A stretch of DNA of 64,000 nucleotides, taken from positions 1 through 64,000 of the forward strand of contig NZ_AYKG01000008.1 of assembly GCF_003788585.1 (NCBI RefSeq). Reading direction: 5' to 3'. The translations under genes were made by a program, and so were the position numbers. Shown here one piece after another: positions 16,428-26,348 of the stretch. The notes under the pieces were generated by a model. The model saw only the letters and a list, made by a program, of their open reading frames with translations, searched no databases and had not been told where the DNA came from. The DNA is from Salinisphaera japonica YTM-1. Lineage in GTDB: Bacteria > Pseudomonadota > Gammaproteobacteria > Nevskiales > Salinisphaeraceae. Position 1 is the stretch's first letter, and the number at the start of each line of letters is the position of its first letter.

Positions 16428-19400
16428 TTACCGATCGAACGTCCAGATGATATCGCCGCCGGTCGCCTGGCCGCTGGACGAGGTCTCCAGCGCCCAGTGT
16501 GAGGACAGGCTATAGCGCATCGACACAGTCGAGACCTGATCGAACAGGCCCAGCCCGTAGCTGACGTATAGCCGCGGTGACAGATAACGCCCCACGGTGA
16601 GTGCGGTCTCACTCGAGGACTCGCCGGCCCCGGCGCCCAGACCCACATCCACGCCCAGCTTGTCGCCGATGTTCTGCAGCACCTGGTTGCCCTTGGACGA
16701 GCCCAGCGCCAGAGCTGCCCGCGCCACCAGGCTGGATTGTTGGCCGCTGGTCTGGTCCAGCGCGCGCCCCAGCAGCAGCCAGGACAGCTGCTCGGACTGG
16801 GTCATGGTGGGGTCGGAAAACAAAGTCAGCTCGGGCGCGGTCAAGCTGCCGCGCACATGCACGCCCACGGTCACATCCGGGTCGGGATAACGCGCGGCAC
16901 GGATATCCAGGCCCGGCTGGCTAACCGGCCCGCCGGCAAACAGAATCTTGCCGGACTGGATATCCAGGCTCTGGCCGTAGGCTCTGTACGAGCCGTCCAC
17001 GATATTGATCGCCCCGGTGCCGGTCGGGTTGGCATCACCCGGGTTCTGTACCACACGCAGGTTGCCCTGCAGATTGGCTTTCAGGCCGAACGCCTCGATG
17101 CGCACGTCATCGCCCAGGATCACGTTCACGTTGGCTGCGATCGCCCGTGCCACGGCATCGGTGGTCTTGTTCTCATCGGTGACCATGACCTGATCGGACG
17201 ACACGGTCGTCACCCCGCTTTCGGGCAGATCCTTGGGCGTGATCGCGGCCTCGGGAATCGTGACCGAGCCCGTGACAGACACCTTGTCCGGGGTGACCGA
17301 TACGTTCAGATCGGGGCTGACATAAGCCGTGGCATCAGGAATATTGGCCACCTGGAACCGATCGCCGGTGATGGCCAGCTCGACCGTCTGCCCGCTTTCC
17401 TCCAGCCCGATCTGGCCGTCGGCCGACAGCGTGCCGCCACCGGAGGTCGCCCGTGCGGTGATGCCGATCGCGTTACCCCGGCCGTTGGCCGCCAGCGACA
17501 CGTCGGTCAGCGTGAGGCCCGGGGTGACCAGTACGATCTTCGAGGCGTTCAGGCTGGCGTCCCCCAGCACGTTGGGCTTGGCCACGGTGCCGGAAAACGA
17601 CAGATCGGCCGCCAGGCTGCCCTCGAAGCTATCCACCTCGGGCGACAGATCGGCCAGGATTCCCAGCGACTTGTTCAAGCGCAGGCTGCCATCCAGGCTG
17701 TGCTCGGTCAGCGGGGCCGCGCCCTCGGCGACCGAAACCCGGGCCTGCAGCCCGTCATCGCCGGCAAACGGCAGATCCACGCGGGCATCCACCCCGTTGT
17801 TGGCCATATTGGCCACGATGGACCCGGGCTGCATGACCAGCGCTTCGACCGTCTCGCCCGTGGGCGTGGTCACGGTCACGTTGCCGGCGGTTGTCGATAG
17901 ATCCGCCTGAACGGTCGGCGCCCCGCCGGTCGGGATCCGAGCATCCACCGTACCCGAAATCGCACCGGTCACCGCCAGACCCTCAGGGAAATACGGCTTG
18001 GCATAGTCGTAGTTGAAGTTCGACAGATCGATCTTGGCGATACTGGTCTTGGCATCGTGGCTGCCGGTGATGCACAGCCGGGCATCGCCCGAGGTCAGAC
18101 AGGCATCGTTGATCGACTGTGCCTCGGCCGATACCGCACCGCTGGCCGGGCCGGCCAGCGACCAGGGGGCCAGATCACCGTAGCCGGCGGTCAGCCGATT
18201 GAGCGTGAAACGCTCCTGGTAGGTCTTCTTGTTGAGCGAGCCGTTCAGGGCCAGATCGGCCGTGGCGATATCGCTGTCGAGATTCAACGACAGATCATGC
18301 CGCGCCGGCGTACCGTCGAGATTGAGCGTCACGCGACGGATATCCTGGCCGCCGGCGTTGATGCCATCGACGGCCAGATCCACGCGTGAGCGTGTGTTGC
18401 CCGACCAGTCGAGATCGGCATCCAGGCTGGCATGGGCCACCTTGTTGCCAAAGGCATCGATATCGTCGGCGGTGAGCGTGGCGTTGGCCACCGGGGCCTT
18501 CACACGGCCCTTGACCTGGCCTTCGGTATCCAGCCGGCCGGCCAGGCCCGGCATGATCGTGCCCAGATCGGTTGAGTGGATCGACCACTGGCCGTTGAGC
18601 GCGGCATCCGGTGTCCAGCCGAAGGTGCCCTTGACGTCGGCCGTGGCCGCGCCCGAGACCAGGTGCAGCGTTTCGACGTTGACGTGGTCGCCCAGATAGC
18701 GCGCGCGTGCGTTCAGATCCAGCGGCTGGCCACGCAGGGAGCCGTTGGCGGTGAGTTTGTTCACCGTGGCGGTCAAGGCCTCGCCCTCGGGCTGCTTGGC
18801 GCTCACGTCGGCCACGAGATTGAAATCACCCGGCACGTCGGCCACCACGGCGCCGGGGTTGATGTGCTGGCCTTCGACGTGGGCAGTGACGTCCAGGCTC
18901 GGCGCCCAACGCGCATCGGCGTTGGCCCGGATCGTGCCCGGCCCGCCGTCGACGGTCAGCTGGGCCAGCTTGAAGGCCTCGGTACTGCCCGAGCCTTGGG
19001 CGGCCAGCGTGCCCGCGGTCTGGCCGACCACCTGCCAATCCAGGCGCGTGTCCAGATCGTAATCCGACAGGGCGCCCTGGAGTGCCAGGCGGCCTTTCTT
19101 GGATTTGTACTGGGGCGTGGCCGACAGCGGCCAGCCCAAGTTCTTCCAGTCTACGGTCACGTCCATGGCGTTGCCTTCAGCCAAGGCGACGTCCCCGTTG
19201 GCCACGAGCTGGCCGTTAGTGGCCGGCACGCCGATCTTCAACGCCTGGATCGTGACCTGGCTGGGCGTATAGCGCACCCCGCCGTCCAGCGTGGCACGGC
19301 CGTAATCGGCGCTATCGACGTCGGCGTCCAGATTCACACCCAGATCGTCGATGGGGCCCTTGGCGCTGACGTCAGCGTTGGCGGTCAGCACCGGCAGGGA

Positions 19401-20309
19401 ATCGGCGATCTTTTTCGTCTGTAGATCATCGACCTGAACACGGGCATCCACGGCCAGTGCCGTGAGTGCATTGGTCACGTGGCCGGTCACCGCCAGGTTA
19501 TAGGGCGCGGCCACCCCGATATCCAGCGCCAGATCGTCCAGGCTGCCCTGGATATCGGCGCGTGCATCGATCGGCGCATAGTCCGGCAGGCGCAGCTTGG
19601 CGGTGGCGTGCAGATTGGTGGCATAGCCACCGCGCGGCGTGACCCCGGCCCGGGCGTCGATATCGAAAAGCGGCCCGTGGCCGGTCAGGGATTTGATCTG
19701 CCACTGGGCCTCGTCCAGACGCGCGCCTTCCAGTGCCACGCGATCAACCTTGAGCGGCTCGGCCTCGGGGGCCGTGATGGCCGTGACGTTGGCCACCGAC
19801 AGCCGATCGACGATGACCGTCACCGGCAGGTCGATGGCATCCGGCAAGGAGAACGGCTCACCGGCCGGCTCTTCCGGCTTGGGCTCGCTTTCCTTGAGAA
19901 CCTCGTAGTCCACCTGGTTCACGTCCAGATGTTTCACGTGGACCGTCCGGTGCCAGATGGCCGAGAAGTCCATATCGAAATCGATCGAGCCGACATGGGC
20001 GGTCATCGCATCCGTGGTGTAGTCCACACCGGCCACATGCAGCGGGCCGATGAGCTTACCCTCGAGGCGATCGATATGGATCATCTCCGGCAAGAACCGA
20101 TTGGCCTGGTGCCAGGCGAACGCGGTGCCGCTGTTGGTGCCACCGATCCAGGCGATCAGCCCGATCAGCACGACCAGTAACACCAGCAGGACGATCAGCA
20201 GCCATTTGCAGAACCGACCGAAGCGGCCCAACCAGCGACGCGACGCGCTCTTCGGCTTGTCTGTCTTCTTGGCCGCCGGCTTGTTCGGCGTGTTGTCGGG
20301 CTGGCTCAC
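16428..20309 (-). CDS. tamB: Translocation and assembly module inner-membrane protein TamB
   Basis: Giant 1293-residue AsmA-like protein that bridges the periplasm and works with TamA in outer membrane protein or lipid transport. An N-terminal basic stretch is followed by one membrane anchor (about residues 35-55), then a long repetitive beta-helical body with alternating polar/hydrophobic strands, and the C-terminal DUF490 domain including YRAYGQSLDIQSGKILFAGG and QLSWLLLGRALDQ. The start is GTG 20309, overlapping the tamA stop (GTGA), so the pair is translationally coupled. The C-terminal ITWTFDR-like end (DIIWTFDR) is the family beta-signal. Confidence 0.95.
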   Translation of the reverse strand: MSQPDNTPNKPAAKKTDKPKSASRRWLGRFGRFCKWLLIVLLVLLVVLIGLIAWIGGTNSGTAFAWHQANRFLPEMIHIDRLEGKLIGPLHVAGVDYTTDAMTAHVGSIDFDMDFSAIWHRTVHVKHLDVNQVDYEVLKESEPKPEEPAGEPFSLPDAIDLPVTVIVDRLSVANVTAITAPEAEPLKVDRVALEGARLDEAQWQIKSLTGHGPLFDIDARAGVTPRGGYATNLHATAKLRLPDYAPIDARADIQGSLDDLALDIGVAAPYNLAVTGHVTNALTALAVDARVQVDDLQTKKIADSLPVLTANADVSAKGPIDDLGVNLDADVDSADYGRATLDGGVRYTPSQVTIQALKIGVPATNGQLVANGDVALAEGNAMDVTVDWKNLGWPLSATPQYKSKKGRLALQGALSDYDLDTRLDWQVVGQTAGTLAAQGSGSTEAFKLAQLTVDGGPGTIRANADARWAPSLDVTAHVEGQHINPGAVVADVPGDFNLVADVSAKQPEGEALTATVNKLTANGSLRGQPLDLNARARYLGDHVNVETLHLVSGAATADVKGTFGWTPDAALNGQWSIHSTDLGTIMPGLAGRLDTEGQVKGRVKAPVANATLTADDIDAFGNKVAHASLDADLDWSGNTRSRVDLAVDGINAGGQDIRRVTLNLDGTPARHDLSLNLDSDIATADLALNGSLNKKTYQERFTLNRLTAGYGDLAPWSLAGPASGAVSAEAQSINDACLTSGDARLCITGSHDAKTSIAKIDLSNFNYDYAKPYFPEGLAVTGAISGTVDARIPTGGAPTVQADLSTTAGNVTVTTPTGETVEALVMQPGSIVANMANNGVDARVDLPFAGDDGLQARVSVAEGAAPLTEHSLDGSLRLNKSLGILADLSPEVDSFEGSLAADLSFSGTVAKPNVLGDASLNASKIVLVTPGLTLTDVSLAANGRGNAIGITARATSGGGTLSADGQIGLEESGQTVELAITGDRFQVANIPDATAYVSPDLNVSVTPDKVSVTGSVTIPEAAITPKDLPESGVTTVSSDQVMVTDENKTTDAVARAIAANVNVILGDDVRIEAFGLKANLQGNLRVVQNPGDANPTGTGAINIVDGSYRAYGQSLDIQSGKILFAGGPVSQPGLDIRAARYPDPDVTVGVHVRGSLTAPELTLFSDPTMTQSEQLSWLLLGRALDQTSGQQSSLVARAALALGSSKGNQVLQNIGDKLGVDVGLGAGAGESSSETALTVGRYLSPRLYVSYGLGLFDQVSTVSMRYSLSSHWALETSSSGQATGGDIIWTFDR

Positions 20310-22186
20310 AGATCCGGTCCCAGGCTGAAGTGAATCGCGAAATCGCCGCCGGCGTCATCCAGCGGATGGGCCACGTCCAGGCGAACCATGCCGACCGGCG
20401 AACCATAGCGAAAGCCCACGCCCACGCCTTTTTTCAACGCATAGTCGCTGACCGAGTTGACCACGTCGCCCGCGTCAAAGAAGGTCGCCACGCCAAACTT
20501 CTTGTAGAAGAACCAGTCGCCCTCGATATTGAAGGTCGCGACATAGCGCCCGCCGATATCCTCGTTGTCGTCGTTGGTCGGCGAAATCGACTGATAGCTG
20601 TAACCGCGCACGCTCTGTGCGCCGCCGGCAAAGAAACGCTGGCTGGGCGGCACATCCTCGAAATTGTCGGTGCCGATCGCGCCCAGGCGCCCGCGTGTGA
20701 CCAGGCGCGTGCTGTCGGTGATCGGCAATACCGCGGCCCCGTTGAGCTCGGCCGAGATCATGTTGGTCGACGAGGCCAGCGCCTCGGCCGCACCGTGGAC
20801 ATCAGCCGAGGCACTCACGCCCTTGCGGGTAAACAGAAGATCGTCGGCCTTCTGCAGGGTTATGTTGTAGCCGGGGTAAAGCAGAATACTGTTGCGATTG
20901 CCATCGCCCAGGTCATAGAACTCTTGCTGGAAGCGCAGATAAGCGCGCTTGCGGCCCAGCTGCCAGCCGGTATCTCGCACCACGCCCACGCCGTAGTAGG
21001 TCGAGGTGATATCGCCGAACTGCTCGTTGTTGATCGTGCCCGTGAACGAGAGTTTGTCCTTGGCCACGTTTTCGATCGGAATATCGTAGGCGGCCTGCAA
21101 CGAACGCTGGATCTGTGAGACACGGGTATCCAGGCGGAACTGATGCCCCTGACGGTTGAGATGACGAAACGTCACGCCGGCGCCCACGCGCGGGCCGGTG
21201 TCGGTCCCGTAGCCGGCGGAGAACTTGTAACTCTGGCCCTTGCTCGGCTGGGCCGTCACGGTCACCGGAATACGCAGCTGGCCGATGGATTCCAACGGAT
21301 CGCTCGGCGGATAGATCAGATCATAGAACCAGGCGTTTTCGGACAGTTTGCGCTGGGCCCGGGCACGCTCGGCGTCGATCTCGATCTGGCTGTAGTAGTC
21401 GCTGTCGTTGAGAACCAGCTGTAGATCGATGAGCTCTTGTGCGCTGTAGGGCTGGCCCTGGCTGAACGGCACGAAGCGCTGCACGAAGTCATCAGCCAGC
21501 AGATCCTGCTTGAAGGTGACCGGGCCAAAGTAATACCGCTCGCCCGTATCCAGCACCAGATCGATCTCGGCGCGTTTTTCTTCCGGATCCACACGAATGG
21601 CCGAGGCGCTGAACTTGGCGTCCAGATAGCCGGCGTTATAGACCGCGTTGAACATCGCGCTCTTGGTGGCGGTATAACGCGACTGCACCAGCCGCTGTCC
21701 GGTGGCCAGCTCAGTGTCGCGCATCGCACTTTGCAGGGCCGACAGTTCGTCGCCGGGGCCACGGGCGGCGATATTCAGGGCCCGAATCTTCGTGGCCGGG
21801 CCTTTCTTGACCGTGAAGCGCGCCTGCCAGGTATCGGCATCGCCCGTGGGGGGCGTGAGTTCGGTGTCGATCTCGGGCGCGTAGTAACCGTAGGGGGCCA
21901 GTGCCTGCTTGATCTCCTTGGGCGCCAGACGATAAAGCGTCTGGATGCGCGCGCCGCTCCAGGTGTCCTCGTGTTTGGCAGCCACCGACAAAGATTTGCG
22001 CGCGTTGGTGCGCAACGGATTATCGATACCGGAAATCTCGACCGTTACCGTATCGGCCAGCACCGGGCCGGCCCAGGCGAGTGCGGCGACCAGCGAGCCC
22101 GTGGTCAATAATCCGGTGGCCCAGCACTTGCAGGCGCGCGTATGTTGCTTGTCCGTCAAACGATCGAAACCCGTGTCTGCTGGCAT
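20306..22186 (-). CDS. tamA: Outer membrane translocation module protein TamA
   Basis: Omp85-superfamily protein of about 626 residues. A signal peptide with hydrophobic core TGLLTTGSLVAALAWAG and cleavage after VLA precedes three POTRA domains (to about residue 290) and a 16-strand barrel with the family VRGYSYQSISP motif and C-terminal GDFAIHFSLGPDL. It inserts autotransporters and other beta-barrels with TamB. ATG 22186 is chosen for signal-peptide reasons; an upstream in-frame start at 22243 would give an improbable N terminus. It overlaps tamB. Confidence 0.93.
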   Translation of the reverse strand: MPADTGFDRLTDKQHTRACKCWATGLLTTGSLVAALAWAGPVLADTVTVEISGIDNPLRTNARKSLSVAAKHEDTWSGARIQTLYRLAPKEIKQALAPYGYYAPEIDTELTPPTGDADTWQARFTVKKGPATKIRALNIAARGPGDELSALQSAMRDTELATGQRLVQSRYTATKSAMFNAVYNAGYLDAKFSASAIRVDPEEKRAEIDLVLDTGERYYFGPVTFKQDLLADDFVQRFVPFSQGQPYSAQELIDLQLVLNDSDYYSQIEIDAERARAQRKLSENAWFYDLIYPPSDPLESIGQLRIPVTVTAQPSKGQSYKFSAGYGTDTGPRVGAGVTFRHLNRQGHQFRLDTRVSQIQRSLQAAYDIPIENVAKDKLSFTGTINNEQFGDITSTYYGVGVVRDTGWQLGRKRAYLRFQQEFYDLGDGNRNSILLYPGYNITLQKADDLLFTRKGVSASADVHGAAEALASSTNMISAELNGAAVLPITDSTRLVTRGRLGAIGTDNFEDVPPSQRFFAGGAQSVRGYSYQSISPTNDDNEDIGGRYVATFNIEGDWFFYKKFGVATFFDAGDVVNSVSDYALKKGVGVGFRYGSPVGMVRLDVAHPLDDAGGDFAIHFSLGPDL

Positions 22187-22442
22187 CTGGTCGAAATACG
22201 CTCGGCGACATCCCGCCGAGTCAACCACCCCAGCGTATCGCACAAGAGGTGGGTTGCCGTGCTACAGGCGCACTGGCATGTATTTTTGGTTCTGCATATC
22301 TCTTGTTTAACACGATTGCGGCCCGCGCCGAACACACATTTGTCTTGCCCATGTGTTTTCAATGGCCGCCGGGCGGCGTATGCCTCAACGCGCGATAATA
22401 CGCGGCCCCGGCCGCTTCATTTTCATCCAGGGCAGAACAATC

Positions 22443-23567
22443 ATGACGCATATCGTGTTGATCGGTGCCGGCCATACACATGTCGGCGTGCTACGGGCCT
22501 ATGCCGCCAACGGCGCGCCTGATGCACGCATCACTCTCGTCTCACCGCATCCGCGGCTTTATTACTCGGGCATGCTCCCGGCCCACGTGGCCGGGCATTA
22601 CAGCCGGGCCGAACTGGCGATCGAGGCCGGCGGCCTGCTGGCACAGCTGGGAGCCACGTTCATCAGCACGCACGTGACCGGTTTTGACGGCACCACGCTG
22701 ACCCTGGCCGACGGGCAGCGGCTCGCCGGGGATATCGTCTCTTTTGATATCGGCACCGCCCCGGGCGCACTGGCTAAAGACCATCCTGAGCGGGTGATTC
22801 CGGTCAAACCGGTCGAGGCGCTGCTGGCCGGCCTGGCGCGTTTCGAGCACGGGCTGGATCAGGACGATCAGGCGCGTCGCCTGGCTGTTGTCGGCGGCGG
22901 CGCGGGCGGGGTGGAGCTGATGCTGTCGCTGGCTTATCGCTATGGCGGGCGCTCTGATCGCCCGGCGCTGGATCTGGTGGCACGCAGCGGCGTGATGGCC
23001 GGCGTGCCGGAGCGGGTGCGTCGCGCACTCTCGCATGCGCTGGATCGGGCCGGCGTCAACGTCATCACCGGGCGCGGCGTGGTGGATCTGGACGACACGG
23101 GCCTGATTCTGGACGACGACACCCACCAGCCGGCCGACTGCGTGATCGCGGCCACCGGGGCCCGGGCGCCGGCCTGGCTGGCGGACACGCCCCTGGCCCT
23201 GCACGACGATGGTTTCATCGCCTGTGACTGGCATCTGCGCTCGCGCTCACACCGCCATGTCTTTGCCGCCGGCGACGTCATCGCCCTGCCCGAGCCACGG
23301 CCGAAATCCGGTGTCTATGCCGTACGCCAGATCTCGGTGCTGGCCGATAACCTGGCGCGCGCGGCCTCGGCGCGTGCCCTTGTCGATTTCAAGGCGCCCC
23401 GGACCGCTCTGGCGCTCATCTCGCTGGGCGAGCGGCGTGCGCTTGCCCTGCGCGGACGCCTGAGCCTGCCGCCGTCGCGTCTGCTCTGGCAGATCAAGGA
23501 CCGGATCGACCGTCGCTTCGTGGCCCGCCACGATCGGCCCGCGGGCGATGCGCCCGAGACCGGCTAA
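22443..23567 (+). CDS. FAD-dependent pyridine nucleotide-disulfide oxidoreductase, SelD-N-terminal-like, standalone
   Basis: A 374-residue flavoprotein. The first Rossmann motif is LIGAGHTHVGVLR, with the HTHV signature and YSGMLPAHVAGHY segment typical of the oxidoreductase domain often fused to selenophosphate synthetase. The NADH-binding motif VVGGGAGGVELMLSLA and the C-terminal FAAGDV follow. No SelD domain or selD gene is present in the window. It resembles type II NADH dehydrogenases without a membrane anchor motif, so the electron acceptor is unknown. Stop codons overlap those of the convergent peptidase. Confidence 0.82.
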   Translation: MTHIVLIGAGHTHVGVLRAYAANGAPDARITLVSPHPRLYYSGMLPAHVAGHYSRAELAIEAGGLLAQLGATFISTHVTGFDGTTLTLADGQRLAGDIVSFDIGTAPGALAKDHPERVIPVKPVEALLAGLARFEHGLDQDDQARRLAVVGGGAGGVELMLSLAYRYGGRSDRPALDLVARSGVMAGVPERVRRALSHALDRAGVNVITGRGVVDLDDTGLILDDDTHQPADCVIAATGARAPAWLADTPLALHDDGFIACDWHLRSRSHRHVFAAGDVIALPEPRPKSGVYAVRQISVLADNLARAASARALVDFKAPRTALALISLGERRALALRGRLSLPPSRLLWQIKDRIDRRFVARHDRPAGDAPETG

Positions 23568-25498
23568 CCGCCGCCGTCGAAGTTCTCGATGGTCAGGGGC
23601 TCCAGATCATCGACTTCTGCAATGCCCAGCACACGGGTATAGAACGTTCGCTCGGCCTCGATGGCAGTCATGATGTTGTCGGCATCGCGGAATCCGTGAC
23701 GCTCGGACTCGAAGGCCACATAAGCCACGGCCACGCCGGATTCGCGTAGTGCCGCGACCATCGATTCGGCCTGGTCGGGCGGCACGACCTTGTCGCGCAT
23801 GCCCTGTAGAAACAATACCGGGCAAGACAGCTGCTCGGCGTGATACAGCGGCGAGCGTGCCTCCAGCGTGGCTGTATCCGTACCGATCAGCCGGTCCAGA
23901 TAGCGCGACTCGAACTTGTGGGTCGAGGCCAGCAGCCGTTTGAGATCGCCGATGCCATAGTAGCTGGCCCCGGCCGCCGCCAGATCGGTGAAGGTCAGTA
24001 CCGAAAGTACGGTATAACCGCCGGCACTGGAGCCAGAGATCAATACCCGATCAATATCGATACGATCGGCTTCGGCCAGATGCGCCACGCCGTACTCACA
24101 GTCAGCCACGTCGGCGATGCCCCAGGCGCCGGCCAGGGCCTGGCGATACGCTCGGCCGTAGCCGGTCGACCCGCGATAGTTCACATCCAGCACGGCATAC
24201 CCGCGCGAGGTCCAATACTGGATACGCGCATCGAGCGCGGTATTGGTGGCCCCGGTCGGCCCACCGTGGCATTTGAGGATCACCGGCGGGCGCTCGGTCT
24301 CCGGCGCACCGTAGCTTTCGCTGACCGGCGCATAGAACAGGCCGTGCGCCTGGCTGCCGTCGGCCGTTGCCCAGCTCACGGATTCCGGGCGTGAGAGTGC
24401 GACATCCGCCGGCAGGGAATCGGCCGCCTGCAGGATCTCGGTCGAGCCGTCGGCGTGGAACAGGCGCACATGCTTGGCCCGTGCCGGGTTGGCCGCGACC
24501 ACGGCCACGGCTTCATCCAGAGCCACGATCTGCTCATAGAAATCGAAATCCTGGCGCAGCGTTCGGAACCTGCCTGTTTCGCGATCAACCTCGCCGAGCT
24601 CCCAGATACCATCGTGGGTGGCCAGCGCGAACAGCCGCCCGCTGGCGGTGAAGGCATAGGTCGACTGGCCGAACACCCACTGCGGCACAGCGAACTCCGC
24701 GGCCTCGTTGGTCAGCCGCGCAAAGCCGCCGTCGGCCTGCTCGACGTGGATATTCCACCAGTTGTCGACGTCGGCCACGATATGCAGCACGCCGTCGGGG
24801 TCGAACACCGGGCCGAACAACGACACATCGTCCGGCTGCCAGAGCGGGGCCGCCGCCCCGATGGTGCCGTCATCGGCGATATCAGCGGCCCATAGCTCGG
24901 TCACGTCCCAGGGCATGTGGGGATGATTCCAGGCCAGCCAGACCAGGCGCTGTGAACCCGGCGACAGCCGGGGGCTGGCATAGAAATCATGGCCCTCGGC
25001 CAGGGTCTCGACCCGGCCATCACGATGTACGGCCACGAGGCGGGCGACCGGCTCGTGGGTGGCCTCGTCGAGGGTCTCGGCGATCGCGATCAGGCGGCCA
25101 AAGCGCCGATCGTATTGCAGATCGGCAAACCGCAGATCGGCCTCGACGTCGGTGATCGCGGCCAGCTCGCCTTCCGGGTCGCGCTGCCAGATCGCCTGAT
25201 CCGAGCCGTTGACGAACCAGACAAACCCGCCGTGGGCGGCAATGGCCCCGCCGCCGTATTCGTAGACGCTGCTGGCGACGGACATCGGCGCATCGATGAG
25301 CGAGACCGGCGCACCGTCATCGTTGCGCACGATCGTGCTGCGCCCGCCCTCTTCCGGGCGCGCCTCGACCCAGAGCAGCGTGCCGCCGTCGTCGCCGGCG
25401 GTATCAACCGTCAGATCGGCGAACTTGCGGCCGGCGGCCGCGACATGGGCTGCGGAAATGGATGAGGGCCAGCTGCCATAGGCACGGATGGGTTTCAT
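23564..25498 (-). CDS. S9 family prolyl oligopeptidase-type serine peptidase
   Basis: Cytoplasmic 644-residue peptidase with an N-terminal beta-propeller (about 1-390) and a C-terminal alpha/beta hydrolase domain. The nucleophile serine is in ISGSSAGGYTVLS, the acid near QGMRDKVVPPDQ, and the histidine in ESERHGFRD. The HGGPTGATN oxyanion segment is intact. Family members are acylaminoacyl or dipeptidyl peptidases. Its ATG overlaps the TGA of the NRDE gene upstream (ATGA), indicating coupled translation. Confidence 0.9.
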   Translation of the reverse strand: MKPIRAYGSWPSSISAAHVAAAGRKFADLTVDTAGDDGGTLLWVEARPEEGGRSTIVRNDDGAPVSLIDAPMSVASSVYEYGGGAIAAHGGFVWFVNGSDQAIWQRDPEGELAAITDVEADLRFADLQYDRRFGRLIAIAETLDEATHEPVARLVAVHRDGRVETLAEGHDFYASPRLSPGSQRLVWLAWNHPHMPWDVTELWAADIADDGTIGAAAPLWQPDDVSLFGPVFDPDGVLHIVADVDNWWNIHVEQADGGFARLTNEAAEFAVPQWVFGQSTYAFTASGRLFALATHDGIWELGEVDRETGRFRTLRQDFDFYEQIVALDEAVAVVAANPARAKHVRLFHADGSTEILQAADSLPADVALSRPESVSWATADGSQAHGLFYAPVSESYGAPETERPPVILKCHGGPTGATNTALDARIQYWTSRGYAVLDVNYRGSTGYGRAYRQALAGAWGIADVADCEYGVAHLAEADRIDIDRVLISGSSAGGYTVLSVLTFTDLAAAGASYYGIGDLKRLLASTHKFESRYLDRLIGTDTATLEARSPLYHAEQLSCPVLFLQGMRDKVVPPDQAESMVAALRESGVAVAYVAFESERHGFRDADNIMTAIEAERTFYTRVLGIAEVDDLEPLTIENFDGGG

Positions 25499-26280
25499 GT
25501 GGAACGTGTCTCGATGAGCCAGTTGTGTTGCACACGGTGCACGGCTTGCCCGGCAGGATCAAAACCGCGCTCGGTGAAATCGATATGCCCGGCCCGGTCC
25601 CGCCGGATAACGCTGGCGGCACGGGTGCCGTAGGTCGGGCTCTTGATGAACATGGCCGACAGGAAATGCTCGGCGTCGCGATCGATGCCGGTATCCGGCA
25701 GCTCAGCCACCGGAGCTCGGTCGGTATCGGCCAGAAGCGTCAGAAGCGTGTCTGCAGCGATCGTGTCATCGGCCAGGGATTGTTGCATGCGCTGGCGGGC
25801 TTTTTCGGTCTTGGGCCAGTGATCGCCCCATAAACCGTTGCTGATCGCCAGGACGCCGGGGGCAACAGCGCGCGGCGCGCTCCGGCCACGATTGGCCACG
25901 TGATAGAGCGCGTTCTGATCCCCAACCAACAGATTGAACGGGCCATAAGCAGCGCTGTTGTCGGCCACGTGCGCGGCCCAGGCCTGGGCCGACCAGTCGT
26001 CGGCGAAATAATCACGCACCAGGTCACCGCGCGAGCGAGGCGCTGGGCCAGCCGCGCCCGCTTGAGGATCCCGGATATTGGTCACCGCGGCGAACCGTCC
26101 GCGCTGGTCCGCCCCACACCATGCGCCCCCGGCTTTTTCATCACGCCCGGCGACCAGGCCCGGCGGATCGGCCCACACGTGGGCGGCACGCGTTGGCCGG
26201 GCATGGAATTCATCACGATTGGCTGCCAACAGCAGATCATGCGTGGCATGCGCCTGCCAGGCGACGACGATCAGACACAT
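25495..26280 (-). CDS. NRDE (TANGO2-like) family protein
   Basis: Protein of 261 residues beginning MCLIVVAW, with a cysteine at position 2 that could act as an N-terminal nucleophile, and the diagnostic AANRDEFHARPT motif at about residues 19-30. The conserved GGAWCGADQRGRFAAVTN and ISNGLWGDHWPK segments are present. The biochemical role of bacterial members is unresolved; eukaryotic TANGO2 is linked to heme or lipid handling. It overlaps the S9 peptidase gene by four bases. Confidence 0.88.
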   Translation of the reverse strand: MCLIVVAWQAHATHDLLLAANRDEFHARPTRAAHVWADPPGLVAGRDEKAGGAWCGADQRGRFAAVTNIRDPQAGAAGPAPRSRGDLVRDYFADDWSAQAWAAHVADNSAAYGPFNLLVGDQNALYHVANRGRSAPRAVAPGVLAISNGLWGDHWPKTEKARQRMQQSLADDTIAADTLLTLLADTDRAPVAELPDTGIDRDAEHFLSAMFIKSPTYGTRAASVIRRDRAGHIDFTERGFDPAGQAVHRVQHNWLIETRST

Positions 26281-26348
26281 ACGCCATGACTCGAAAGTTC
26301 ACCGGCCCTGACGGTAGAGCGCGGCACGGCCGTCGCGCAAGCCGGCGC

